From the NCBI RefSeq assembly GCF_002933855.1, contig NZ_BFAQ01000053.1, positions 24,332-76,857 of the forward strand: a stretch of 52,526 nucleotides of DNA. The letters run 5' to 3'. This document shows, piece after piece, positions 26,278-34,863 of the stretch; the stretch's first letter is position 1, and every line of letters begins with the position of its first letter. A model generated the notes under the pieces. The model made no database searches, was not told the origin of the DNA, and saw nothing but the letters and a program-made list of their open reading frames with translations. The stretch comes from Vibrio penaeicida (GTDB lineage: Bacteria; Pseudomonadota; Gammaproteobacteria; Enterobacterales; Vibrionaceae). Position numbers and translations under genes: made by a program.

Positions 26278-26279
26278 AA

Positions 26280-28088
26280 ATGACAGCTCCTAGCTGGGAT
26301 CTCAGTGTCGCATATCAAAATCTAAATGACACCAGAATAGAAAAGGACATCCACACCATTGAGCAAGGTATCGACCAGCTCAACTACCACGTAAAACAAG
26401 GCTTTTCCGAGGGTGAACAACTCATTGCTCAGATTCAAAAAGGCATTGTTACCTACTCAAATGTGTTAAAAACCCTTCGCACCATTTCCAATTTCGCCAA
26501 TTGCTACGCCTCGGTGGATTCAACTCTGAGTAAAGCCAAACAATTGGTGGGTCGGACGACCAAACTAGGTGCTAACCTTCAACAAGCATACAGCCCATAT
26601 CAAGATAAGCTAGCAACGGTAGAAGAAAGTATTGTTGAAAAAGTACTCAACCATGAGTGCGATGACGTTAAAGCGCAGCGTTTTGCTATTCGCTGCCTCC
26701 GAGAAAAAGCGTCTCAACGATTATCTGTTGAGCAAGAGCAATTATTATCCGCACTGCAAGTGGATGGAAAAACGGCTTGGGGGCGGTTGTACGACAACCT
26801 AACAGGCACACTGAAAGTTGATGTTTCCTATAAAGATGGCTCATCAGAAACAATGGCTTTGTCACAAGCCGCGAGTGAGCTATTTAGCGGTAACGTTGAT
26901 AAGCATGAACCTACATGGCGCGGCATTCAAGCAGCCATGGGAACGCACCAAGAAACCTTCGCAGCCATCGTCAACGCGCTAGCAGGTTGGAGACACACGG
27001 AAGCGCAGAAGCGGGGAATTTCCAATTTCCTAGAGCCTAGTTTGTACGACAGCCGCATATCAGAAAAAACGTTAGAAGCATTGATTGGCAGTGCACGAGA
27101 CAATAAAGACATTTCACGAAAGGCGGCGCGTTTAATGGCGATTGTAAGAGGGTCTGAGTCCCTTACGCCTTGGAATATGCACGCGGCAATGCCGTCGTTA
27201 ACTGACGGGGTAACCAAGGTTTACGAATTTGATGAAGCGATTGAGATCATTAAGAACGCGTTTGCTTCCGTTTCTCAGGAAATGGCCGATTTTGTCGATC
27301 TTATGGTGGAAAATGGCTGGATCGATGCTGCACCTCAGCCTAATAAGAGGCAAGGTGCTTACTGTACTAAGCTTGCAAGTACACGTACTCCACTTGTCTT
27401 TATGACGTGGAGCGGCAGTCAAAAAGACTTGATTACCCTCGCTCACGAACTTGGCCACGCATTCCACAATTGGGTGATGACGGATATGCCTCTCGCGGAA
27501 ACATCGTACCCAATGACGCTTGCTGAAACGGCATCTGTCTTTGCTGAGAATATTGTTCGTGATGCCTTGTTAGAGCAAGCAGAAAGCGATCTAGATAAAC
27601 TGGAAATGCTGTGGGAAGAATTGTTTGCTTGCGTTGCTTTTATGCTCAACATTCCAGTGCGTTTCGAGTTTGAACGTGAGTTTTACGAAAAACGTAAAAA
27701 CGCGGAGCTGTCGTCAGAAGAATTGTGCACGTTGATGGATAGCACTTGGAAAGAATGGTATGGCAGCGTTATGCCAGAATCAGATACATACTACTGGGCA
27801 AGCAAGCTTCATTTCAGTATTCCTGAAGTCAATTTTTACAACTACCCATACCTGTTTGGCTACCTATTCAGTAAAGGCGTCTATGCGCAACGTGAGTCTA
27901 AAGGTGAAAGCTTCTACCCAGATTATGTAGAGTTGCTTCGTGATACAGGCCGAATGAAAGCAGAAGAAGTCGTAGAAAAACACCTCGGTATGAACTTAGA
28001 AGAAAAAGCGTTCTGGCAACAGAGCATTGATCAAGTCGAGCAGAAAATCTCTGAATTTGAAGCATTGTTGGCGAAGATTAATAGTTAA
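26280..28088 (+). CDS. pepF: M3-family oligoendopeptidase (PepF/M3)
   Basis: 602 aa from the ATG at 26280 (AAGGAA upstream). A longer frame reaches back into cobC from a non-ATG codon and is not used. The zinc site HELGH (about 389-393) is followed by AHNWVM-like FHNW and by the downstream Glu in PMTLAETASVFAEN. The helical N-terminal half is typical of the clan MA thimet-like fold. No signal peptide, so it acts in the cytoplasm and degrades short peptides. It follows cobC by 2 bases, so it is probably co-transcribed with the cobalamin genes although no pathway link is obvious. Confidence 0.92.
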   Translation: MTAPSWDLSVAYQNLNDTRIEKDIHTIEQGIDQLNYHVKQGFSEGEQLIAQIQKGIVTYSNVLKTLRTISNFANCYASVDSTLSKAKQLVGRTTKLGANLQQAYSPYQDKLATVEESIVEKVLNHECDDVKAQRFAIRCLREKASQRLSVEQEQLLSALQVDGKTAWGRLYDNLTGTLKVDVSYKDGSSETMALSQAASELFSGNVDKHEPTWRGIQAAMGTHQETFAAIVNALAGWRHTEAQKRGISNFLEPSLYDSRISEKTLEALIGSARDNKDISRKAARLMAIVRGSESLTPWNMHAAMPSLTDGVTKVYEFDEAIEIIKNAFASVSQEMADFVDLMVENGWIDAAPQPNKRQGAYCTKLASTRTPLVFMTWSGSQKDLITLAHELGHAFHNWVMTDMPLAETSYPMTLAETASVFAENIVRDALLEQAESDLDKLEMLWEELFACVAFMLNIPVRFEFEREFYEKRKNAELSSEELCTLMDSTWKEWYGSVMPESDTYYWASKLHFSIPEVNFYNYPYLFGYLFSKGVYAQRESKGESFYPDYVELLRDTGRMKAEEVVEKHLGMNLEEKAFWQQSIDQVEQKISEFEALLAKINS

Positions 28089-28096
28089 CTCCTTGT

Positions 28097-28124
28097 TAAC
28101 CCCAAAGAAAACACTTTGGGGTTA
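28097..28124 (+). terminator. Probable terminator hairpin after pepF
   Basis: A perfect 11-bp stem (TAACCCCAAAG/CTTTGGGGTTA) with a 6-base loop starts 9 bases after the stop. The T-run after it is poor, so termination may need help. Confidence 0.6.
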
Positions 28125-28258
28125 TCTCCATCCTAGTGCGATGTCCTTCGCAAAAAATTATTCACGTACCCCTAAGTATGCAATATGGTATTGGTTTGTT
28201 ACATCGATTCAATTAGTTTGTCGAAGTAATAAGTTGCATAGGTTGGTTAGGGATAAAA

Positions 28259-29125
28259 ATGACAAGAATTACATTAAGTGGCTCGGTTGGTCTTAAAGGG
28301 AAAAACGTATACACGGATATAAAGCGAGTACAAATTTCTCTTAATAAACTGTCGAGTTTAATCAATCTTAAAGAACCTCTGGCAGAGGACGGTACTTTAG
28401 GTTCAAATCCAGCTAAATCAAAAACAGTTGGAGCGATAAAGTCTTTTCAATCGGTTTTAGTTGGGTTGTCGAATCCTGATGGGCGAATTGATGTAAACGG
28501 ACGTTCGCACAAAACGCTATCAAAGGCCCTTGATAAAACCAAAAGCATAAGCTCAAGCCTCCCTTCAATTAAAGTAGTCCCTTTCTCAATCATATGGCCA
28601 CTAAAGAAAAATAAAATTAGAAGAGGATTGGTCAACCATACTTTTGGAAATGTAAGACGGAATGATGACGGGAGTGTTCGAGCACACCAAGGTTGGGATT
28701 TTGAGGCTAGGGTAGGTACACCAATCTATTCCATAGCAACGGGTAAAGTTGAGTATTTTCGCGATCATGGGTTATATGGAAAGCAACTGTGTGTATCCTT
28801 TTCTTTTAACGAGAAGATTCATTATGCATTTTATGCCCATCTTAAGAGTGCTAACGTATTTAAAGGTGACATAGTCTTCGCCGGCCAACATATTGGTTAT
28901 ACAGGTGATAGTGGCAATGCTAAGTGTGACGATGTTAGAGATGAGCACCTACATTTTGAGATTAGAACATCAGCCTATAGTGGTCGAGGCTTAGCAGGGC
29001 GAATATCCCCATTTAACGTATACAAAAAATGCCCTTTAAGAGCTCCCCATATTCAGTCTTCTGCGCTTCCTCAATGCAAAGTGGATGCGAATGTAAACTT
29101 CAGCAAAATTTTTGACGGTAGTTAA
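28259..29125 (+). CDS. Leaderless M23 peptidoglycan endopeptidase, candidate antibacterial effector
   Basis: 288 aa with no signal peptide. Residues 1-95 begin ITLSGSVGLKGKNVYTDIKRVQISLNKL and look like the peptidoglycan-binding-type module found at the N-terminus of many cell-wall-degrading type VI secretion cargoes. Residues 115-265 form an intact M23 (lysostaphin/LytM) domain: H143 and D147 in HQGWD, GTPIYSIATGKV, YAHL, TGDSGNA, and H230/H232 in HLHFEI. Such enzymes cut peptide cross-links in murein. Absence of a leader plus a secreted partner 6 bases downstream suggests an effector-immunity pair delivered by another system. No VgrG, PAAR or Hcp gene is nearby. Alternative: a domesticated phage or housekeeping cell-wall enzyme exported in an unknown way. 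Confidence 0.82.
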   Translation: MTRITLSGSVGLKGKNVYTDIKRVQISLNKLSSLINLKEPLAEDGTLGSNPAKSKTVGAIKSFQSVLVGLSNPDGRIDVNGRSHKTLSKALDKTKSISSSLPSIKVVPFSIIWPLKKNKIRRGLVNHTFGNVRRNDDGSVRAHQGWDFEARVGTPIYSIATGKVEYFRDHGLYGKQLCVSFSFNEKIHYAFYAHLKSANVFKGDIVFAGQHIGYTGDSGNAKCDDVRDEHLHFEIRTSAYSGRGLAGRISPFNVYKKCPLRAPHIQSSALPQCKVDANVNFSKIFDGS

Positions 29126-29131
29126 TTTAGT

Positions 29132-29740
29132 ATGAAATACATAATATGTTTGGTCTTTATTTGCCTTAGCTTTACCGGGTATTCTAAATCTAAAGACTTG
29201 GTTCCAATAGTCTCCCTTCAAAACGTACTAGAACAGAAGGGACCCTGGTCATCTGAAAAGCCAAAATGTAAAAGCATGTACATCCCTCCTGGTTCGGCAA
29301 TTAAGCTTTCTGTTTGTGCTGGCTGGGGAATGACTACTACGTTTGAGCGTAATGGAAAAGTGTTATTAGCAGAGTCACGTTTTGGGGATGCTGATTTCTA
29401 CTATCCGTACTTCGTTAAGACGCGCAATTACGACTTGCTGGTTGCTGAGATTGGCGCTGATTTACCATGGGGCGTACGCATATATAATCTGAATAATGGG
29501 AATGTCCAGTATCTAGGCACACTCGACATATATCCAGGCGACGATTATACGTACGACTCAACAGACGTAGTGGATATTATCCAGTTCACAGACTTGGGTG
29601 AAAGAGTAAAAATTAGTTTTACTGGTCCTCATTACTGGCTTGATGAAAAGGGAATTGGGCACGACATCGACAAAGATGCTTATTACTACGAGCTAACCGC
29701 AGACTCGATTGTAAAAGTAGAGAATAAAATATCCGACTGA
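29132..29740 (+). CDS. Secreted protein of unknown family, candidate immunity protein to the M23 enzyme
   Basis: 202 aa. An N-terminal signal peptide (about 1-19, hydrophobic ICLVFICLSF) has no clear lipobox, so the product is probably periplasmic. The mature part is rich in aromatics and Asp (DADFYYPYF, YPGDDYTYDSTDVVD) with two cysteines (K-C-K and V-C-A) that could form a disulphide; it looks beta-rich. I recognise no family. It follows the M23 gene by 6 bases, and a terminator follows, so the two form a two-gene unit. Location in the periplasm, where an M23 enzyme would act, fits an immunity role; this is inference. Confidence 0.7.
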   Translation: MKYIICLVFICLSFTGYSKSKDLVPIVSLQNVLEQKGPWSSEKPKCKSMYIPPGSAIKLSVCAGWGMTTTFERNGKVLLAESRFGDADFYYPYFVKTRNYDLLVAEIGADLPWGVRIYNLNNGNVQYLGTLDIYPGDDYTYDSTDVVDIIQFTDLGERVKISFTGPHYWLDEKGIGHDIDKDAYYYELTADSIVKVENKISD

Positions 29741-29789
29741 TTCAAACCTAGTTCGCCTTTTTACATCACAGAAATTGATTGCTAAATTA

Positions 29790-29825
29790 CTGAAGTGCCA
29801 TTGAATAATGCGCTTCGGTTTTTTT
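29790..29825 (+). terminator. Intrinsic terminator after the M23/secreted-protein pair
   Basis: A 9-bp stem with G-T pairs (CTGAAGTGC 29790-29798 with GCGCTTCGG 29810-29818) is followed by seven T. Confidence 0.75.
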
Positions 29826-30061
29826 AGTTAAACTCTCATTGTGTCAAATATTACTCTCAGGTTGTATATTTCAAAAAATAAATATTCCTTCAGTATGAAT
29901 AGTAAGTCATTTTGGTATTTTAAATATTGCTAGAGCTTATGACGCTTTCATTTTAATTACTTGGTTATTAAGTCTAAATATATTCTATATCGTATGTACT
30001 TCCACTTTACTCAGATGTAACATTGTTGCAACAGATGTTGAGCCGGACAGGGAGTTGTACA
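29826..30061. other. Non-coding stretch before astE
   Basis: Very AT-rich; with the terminator it makes up a 321-base gap. No ORF, repeat or operator that I can support. It presumably contains the astE promoter. Confidence 0.4.
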
Positions 30062-31096
30062 ATGCAGGGTTCACTTTTCAAACAGTCTTTTCTTTACGAT
30101 ACATTGGATCTTGATGGAGGCTTTTCCCCTCAATCCTTTTCATTAACGTCAGGTCTTCTAAATTGGGTTGATCGTGGTGTCCTTCTTTGGGAGCCCAAGC
30201 AACTTTCTCAAGACAGTAAGAATGTCATCGTTTCTGCTGGTATCCATGGCGACGAAACCGCGCCAATGGAGTTAGTTGACCAATTGGTGAACGATATCGT
30301 GGATGGCAGCTTTGAACCTACTTCAAGGTGTTTACTCATTTTTGGGCACCCTCAAGCAACAAACCAACACACGCGGTTTGTGACCGAAAACTTAAATCGA
30401 TTGTTTGATGAAAGCGAACGACCAGAAACCATCGAAACAGAAATAGCGGGAAAGCTAAAAGCACACGTCAAATCGTTTTTTGAAGGTACCGAGCAAGCTA
30501 CTCGCTGGCATCTAGATTTGCATTGCGCGATCCGTGCATCAGAGCACTTTACCTTTGCGGTCAGCCCTCACGTCGATCAACCTGTTCGTTCTAAAGACGT
30601 CGTTGAGTTTCTAGAGGCCGGGCAAATAGAGGCGCTGTTGCTTTCGAATTCCCCGACCAGTACCTTTAGTTGGCACTCAGCACACTTTTATGGTGCTCAA
30701 GCATTAACAATGGAGCTTGGTAGAGTTTCAAAGCTTGGCAGTAATGACCTGAGTTTAATTTCTGCATTTGACCTTTCACTTCGCGCATTACTTTCAAACG
30801 ATTCGATGCCTGCAAAGAAAGACGCTTTAAAAGTGTACGCCGTAAGCCGCACTATCATTAAGAATCACCTAGATTTTAGTTTTACGTTTTCTAACGACGT
30901 AGCAAACTTTACGCGTTTTGATAAAGGGGAGCTCTTGGGGTTCGATGGCGATACATTACTCTACGCTGAGAAACAAGGTGAAGCTATCGTGTTTCCAAAC
31001 CCAAAAGTAGCGTTGGGTCAACGGGCCGTTGTGATGGTCGTTGAATCTGAAACTTGCTTTGAAAACGACCAGTTAGTAACGGTTAGTATCGATTGA
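30062..31096 (+). CDS. astE: Succinylglutamate desuccinylase
   Basis: 344 aa from the ATG at 30062, which has AGGGAG 7 bases upstream; a longer frame starts with TTG and is less likely. A zinc-carboxypeptidase-like fold shows H62 and E65 in GIHGDETAP and H154 in LDLHCAIR, with ENLNRLF between them. AstE releases succinate and glutamate in the last step of the arginine succinyltransferase pathway. The other ast genes are not in this window, so astE stands alone as in several Vibrio genomes. A small gap separates it from btuC. Confidence 0.9.
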   Translation: MQGSLFKQSFLYDTLDLDGGFSPQSFSLTSGLLNWVDRGVLLWEPKQLSQDSKNVIVSAGIHGDETAPMELVDQLVNDIVDGSFEPTSRCLLIFGHPQATNQHTRFVTENLNRLFDESERPETIETEIAGKLKAHVKSFFEGTEQATRWHLDLHCAIRASEHFTFAVSPHVDQPVRSKDVVEFLEAGQIEALLLSNSPTSTFSWHSAHFYGAQALTMELGRVSKLGSNDLSLISAFDLSLRALLSNDSMPAKKDALKVYAVSRTIIKNHLDFSFTFSNDVANFTRFDKGELLGFDGDTLLYAEKQGEAIVFPNPKVALGQRAVVMVVESETCFENDQLVTVSID

Positions 31097-31118
31097 TACT
31101 TGCTTAATATGGTTTTTT

Positions 31119-31156
31119 ATCGGTATGGTAGTGAGATGCTGACGAACCATACCGAT
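31119..31156. repeat. Perfect 11-bp inverted repeat directly before the btuC start
   Basis: ATCGGTATGGT (31119-31129) and ACCATACCGAT (31146-31156) enclose a 16-base loop. The second arm ends at the ATG chosen for btuC. A T-run precedes rather than follows, so it is not a plus-strand terminator. It may be a translational control hairpin or an operator. Confidence 0.5.
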
Positions 31157-32152
31157 ATGAACTTTAACCAACTTATTCAAAACAAGCAGCGCAGATGGAA
31201 AAATTGCTTCATTGCAAGTTCGATCTTGCTGCTCGTTCTCTGTTTTAGCTACCTTTCTATTGGTGAAGTGTTTATTTCACCCTTTAACTATTCCGAACCA
31301 CTCAATCAAATGCTGCTTATGGAGCTAAGACTGCCTAGGTTGCTTGCGGCTTTAGCGATAGGGTCGGCATTGGCGATTTCAGGCGCAAGCCTTCAGGTGC
31401 TATTAGGTAACTCGCTTGCAGAGCCAGGCGTGCTTGGCATTTCTGGTGGTGCAAGTTTAGCAATGGTTGCCGTATTGTTTCTTCTCCCAGTGATGCCAAG
31501 CCCTGAAGTGTCGATGCTTGCCGCAATTACCGGATCATTACTCTTTACGCTTTTAATTGTAGGTATGGCAAGAAGCCTAAAGTTAAGCACACCAAGGTTA
31601 TTATTGGTCGGTGTTGCGCTCGGTATTTTATCGGGTGCAGTGGTGACTTGGGCATTCTATTTCAGTGACGATATGAGTATGCGCGTACTCATGTATTGGT
31701 TGATGGGCAGTATTGGTGGCACCAGCTGGCATCAACATACACTCACATTGCTTATGGTTCCCGTTGTCGTGTGGTTGTGTTTACAAGGCAGAAAACTCGA
31801 CAAACTCATGGTGGGCGAAACACACGCTAAACAGCTTGGAGTCGATGTAGATCAATTGCGCTGGCGCTTGATTCTCGCCGTATCGTTGTTGGTCGGAATG
31901 TCCGTTGCTTTGGGAGGAATCATCAGTTTCGTTGGTTTAGTGATTCCACATTTACTGCGTTTAGCCTTTGGAACAGAAAACAAATACCTTTTACCTATGT
32001 CGACCATCGCTGGTGCTGGTCTGCTGGTTTTTGCAGACATTCTGGCTCGAATTTCTCTCGATTCAGCAGAATTACCCCTTGGTGTTGTCACCACAACGAT
32101 TGGTGCGCCTTTTTTCATTTGGATGCTATTAAGAAACCATGATTTGCGTTGA
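31157..32152 (+). CDS. btuC: Vitamin B12 ABC transporter permease
   Basis: 331 aa from the ATG at 31157, which aligns best with BtuC starts (E. coli 326 aa); ATGs at 31109 and 31136 are possible but no start has a strong ribosome site. FecCD/BtuC family with about nine or ten membrane helices; conserved RLPRLLAALAIGSALAISGASLQVLLGNSLAEPG, GVALGILSG, and the ATPase-coupling loop ILAVSLLVGMSVALGGIISFVGLVIPHLLR. It imports cobalamin/cobinamide from the periplasm, feeding the CobU/CobS salvage genes 6 kb away. It overlaps btuD by 14 bases. Confidence 0.9.
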   Translation: MNFNQLIQNKQRRWKNCFIASSILLLVLCFSYLSIGEVFISPFNYSEPLNQMLLMELRLPRLLAALAIGSALAISGASLQVLLGNSLAEPGVLGISGGASLAMVAVLFLLPVMPSPEVSMLAAITGSLLFTLLIVGMARSLKLSTPRLLLVGVALGILSGAVVTWAFYFSDDMSMRVLMYWLMGSIGGTSWHQHTLTLLMVPVVVWLCLQGRKLDKLMVGETHAKQLGVDVDQLRWRLILAVSLLVGMSVALGGIISFVGLVIPHLLRLAFGTENKYLLPMSTIAGAGLLVFADILARISLDSAELPLGVVTTTIGAPFFIWMLLRNHDLR

Positions 32153-32888
32153 TGCTTTGTCTGTAGGAAATCGACTTCTGCCTCTTTCATTTAAAGTGGA
32201 AAAAGGGGAAGTGCTTCATGTGATTGGTCCGAATGGTAGCGGGAAAAGCACATTGCTTTCTGCCTTATCAGGTTTACTTGGGTATAAAGGCGAGATTTAT
32301 TATGGTGACCGAAACATTGAGCAGCTTTCACTTGAAGAACTAGCCACCGTTCGAGCATACCTTGTGCAACAAGAACGTCCAGCCTTTACCATGACAGTGC
32401 TTCAATTCTTGTCTCTTTCCGTGCCCAATAGTCACACGCTAGCCGATTTGGGTGAGCCACTGGAATCACTGTGCTCTCAGCTACAGATTAACGACAAACT
32501 GGTGCGAGATACCACTACTTTATCCGGAGGGGAATGGCAGCGCGTGAGATTAGCAGCAATGTGTATTCAAGTGATGCCTCAATGGAACCCTTACGGAAAG
32601 TTATTGATTCTAGATGAGCCCGCAGCTCCATTAGATATAGGGCAAGAGTCTCTGCTGTATGAATTGATCGAACAAATTTCAAAGCTCGGCATTACGGTTG
32701 TAATGGCAAATCATGATTTGAATAGAACCCTGCAATATGCAGATAAAGTGCTGTTGCTTGAAAATGGCACGTCTAAAGGGTTCGGAGATGTGCAGGAAAT
32801 CATGAATCCTGAACTGCTGGAAAAAGTGTACAAAACGAAGATTAGACGAGTCGAATTAGAAGGGGAGCCACACCTAATTTTCCGGTGA
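32139..32888 (+). CDS. btuD: Vitamin B12 ABC transporter ATPase
   Basis: 249 aa, the same length as E. coli BtuD. Walker A GPNGSGKST, Q-loop LVQQERPAF, signature LSGGEWQRVRLAA, Walker B LLILDEPAAPLD and the H-loop MANHDLNRTLQ are all present. It energises BtuC. The binding protein BtuF and receptor BtuB are not in the window. The start lies within the last codons of btuC. Confidence 0.93.
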   Translation: MICVDALSVGNRLLPLSFKVEKGEVLHVIGPNGSGKSTLLSALSGLLGYKGEIYYGDRNIEQLSLEELATVRAYLVQQERPAFTMTVLQFLSLSVPNSHTLADLGEPLESLCSQLQINDKLVRDTTTLSGGEWQRVRLAAMCIQVMPQWNPYGKLLILDEPAAPLDIGQESLLYELIEQISKLGITVVMANHDLNRTLQYADKVLLLENGTSKGFGDVQEIMNPELLEKVYKTKIRRVELEGEPHLIFR

Positions 32889-32924
32889 GTTTGAGCATGA
32901 TCTTGAAGCCAGTGATTTGGAGCC

Positions 32925-32952
32925 AAAAAACCGCCCAGTGGAGCGTGGGCGG
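32925..32952 (-). terminator. Intrinsic terminator for the leftward GAPDH gene
   Basis: The stem CCGCCCA/TGGGCGG (32931-32937 and 32946-32952) is followed on the minus strand by six T. It lies between the converging btuD and GAPDH genes. Confidence 0.75.
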
Positions 32953-33062
32953 AAAAATGGGACTACTATTATTGAAATAATATGATTAGCCAAACACAGC
33001 GCAACTCTATAATCAAAGCGCTACTCTATACAGACCAGCGCTATGCAGGCAGATTCCAAAAG

Positions 33063-34502
33063 TTACGAAATACTCGGGTAGGTTTTGTAATGCACACCCA
33101 TCATTTGTTCCATACAGTGAACAACTTGGCAACTATAGCCAAATTCGTTGTCGTACCAAATGTAAAGTACGCAGCGGTTATCTTGAGCGATCGTTGCTGC
33201 ACCATCAACAACACTTGGGTGACGCGACCCTACAATATCGGTAGACACCACTTCGGTTGACTCCGTGTAATCAATCTGTCCAGCCAGAGCGGAATTCAGT
33301 GCCATATCACGGAGGTATTGGTTCAGCGATTCTTTGTCGACTTCCGATTCCAAGTTCAAATTAGCAACGGCCATTGAAACGTTTGGCGTTGGGACTCGAA
33401 TAGAGTTACCTGAAAGTTTCCCGGCTAGCTCAGGGAGTGCTTTTGCCACAGCACTTGCAGCGCCAGTTGACGTAAGAACCATATTCAGTGAAGCACTTCG
33501 ACCGCGACGTTCACCGTTGTGGAAATTATCAATGAGGTTTTGATCATTCGTATAAGAATGGACAGTTTCAATATGACCAGAGTGGACACCATATTTGTCG
33601 TTAATGGCTTTTAAAACTGGTGTAATGGCGTTAGTCGTGCAACTTGCCGCAGAAACAATGGTGTCTTCTGGCAAGATCATGTTTTCGTTAACACCAAACA
33701 CGATGTTCTTAATATCGCCTTTACCAGGCGCAGTCAGCAGTACTTTTGATGCACCGTTGCATGACGCGTGTTGACCAAGCCCTTCGGTATCACGCCAAAC
33801 GCCAGTGTTATCAACAACCAAAGAATCTTGAATGCCATATTTACTGTAATCTACTTCTGCGGGGCTGTTTGCATAGATGAACTGGATATAATTACCATTG
33901 GCGATGATGGCTTTGCGCTCTTCATCAATAATGATGCTGCCATTAAACTGACCGTGAACTGAATCACGGCGAAGCAAGCTAGCACGCTTCTCAAGATCAC
34001 CTTTTTTACCACCACGTACAACAACAGCACGAAGCCGCAAAGGGTATCCAGGACCACTTTTCTCAACCAGAAGTCGCGTAAGTAGTCGACCAATACGACC
34101 AAAGCCATAAAGTACGACATCGCGAGGCTCAGTCATTGGTTCGCCATTTAATGGCTCGACGAGAGCTGTAGATAAGTAATCACGTAGATTCGTTTCATCT
34201 TCATTGTTTTGCCAGTAACCATGGGCAAGTTGCCCAACGTCAATACGGCAAGGTGATAGTGACATTTCGTTTAGACGCTGCAAAACAGGTAGAGTTTGCG
34301 ATGGAGAAAGGTCGTTACCGACGTAACGTCGAGCGAGTCGGTGTGCTTTAACAATATCAATAGTCGATGCGTTAACGAGAGGACGACCAAAAAGCAAAAC
34401 TTCTACGCCTTTTTGTCGGTAAAGCTGACCAAGAATAGGGAATATGGATTCAGCATTGGTTTGGCTTGTTTGCCAGTCTAGAAGGTGTTTTTCTGGACTC
34501 AT
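33063..34502 (-). CDS. Long-form glyceraldehyde-3-phosphate dehydrogenase with N-terminal extension
   Basis: 479 aa from the ATG at 34502; a GTG 7 codons upstream is possible but has no ribosome site. Residues 1-125 are a helical extension absent from GapA (about 330 aa). Then follows a complete GAPDH: GFGRIGR (133-139) for NAD(P), the catalytic C288 in SAASCTTNAITP, the catalytic His in HSYTNDQN and substrate loop HNGERRGRSASLNMVLTSTGAA. It interconverts glyceraldehyde-3-phosphate and 1,3-bisphosphoglycerate, or erythrose-4-phosphate in related enzymes. Gammaproteobacteria carry this long form next to a normal GapA; its physiological direction is uncertain. It is monocistronic. Confidence 0.88.
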   Translation of the reverse strand: MSPEKHLLDWQTSQTNAESIFPILGQLYRQKGVEVLLFGRPLVNASTIDIVKAHRLARRYVGNDLSPSQTLPVLQRLNEMSLSPCRIDVGQLAHGYWQNNEDETNLRDYLSTALVEPLNGEPMTEPRDVVLYGFGRIGRLLTRLLVEKSGPGYPLRLRAVVVRGGKKGDLEKRASLLRRDSVHGQFNGSIIIDEERKAIIANGNYIQFIYANSPAEVDYSKYGIQDSLVVDNTGVWRDTEGLGQHASCNGASKVLLTAPGKGDIKNIVFGVNENMILPEDTIVSAASCTTNAITPVLKAINDKYGVHSGHIETVHSYTNDQNLIDNFHNGERRGRSASLNMVLTSTGAASAVAKALPELAGKLSGNSIRVPTPNVSMAVANLNLESEVDKESLNQYLRDMALNSALAGQIDYTESTEVVSTDIVGSRHPSVVDGAATIAQDNRCVLYIWYDNEFGYSCQVVHCMEQMMGVHYKTYPSIS

Positions 34503-34863
34503 CTTTACTTTAGACCTTTTCACGTTTTATAGCTTAGATACAGCCTCACGGCTCAATCATAAGCTGGGTTAGGGATAATATTTTTATGTAGGGTGTTTGT
34601 TATATTTATGCGTGAGGATTGTAAAGTTGAGATGCTTATTCTGCTAGTAAAATTAATGGTGGTGCTAAGCACGTTATAATTGATACTTAATGGTTTAAAA
34701 CACCTAAAAAGACAAATGCTATGAGTGGATTTTGAAACAATTTGTTTACTTATGATTCGCTTAATTCGCGACGTAAACGTTTGGCATCACGGAAGGTGAG
34801 ATATTTTGGTGTTAATTACATAGAAAAGTGTGATCTAATTAGCGGCAATTACGCCTTGCCGCC
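34503..34863. other. 361-base non-coding stretch between GAPDH and the small membrane genes
   Basis: It holds the GAPDH promoter region and, at its right end, the hairpin described at 34842-34862. A 21-codon minus-strand frame (34750-34815) lacks a start codon. Nothing else recognised. Confidence 0.4.
34842..34862 (-). terminator. Hairpin directly after the small membrane genes
   Basis: A 7-bp GC-rich stem (GCGGCAA/TTGCCGC) starts 1 base after the stop codon, with a 7-base loop. There is no T-run on the minus strand, so it may be a weak terminator or an mRNA 3' stabiliser. Confidence 0.45.

Noticed and set aside
26217..26279. Upstream extension of pepF into cobC
   Set aside because: The ATG at 26280 has a ribosome site and yields the normal M3 peptidase N-terminus.
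28259..29740. Prophage origin of the M23 gene pair
   Set aside because: No phage, integrase or lysis gene is nearby and no direct repeats are evident at its borders, so there is no positive sign of a phage.
34750..34815. 21-codon minus-strand frame (TPKYLTFRDAKRLRREL...)
   Set aside because: The peptide looks protein-like, but a stop codon lies immediately before it and there is no ATG, GTG or TTG. It could be a decayed gene end; not supportable as a gene.
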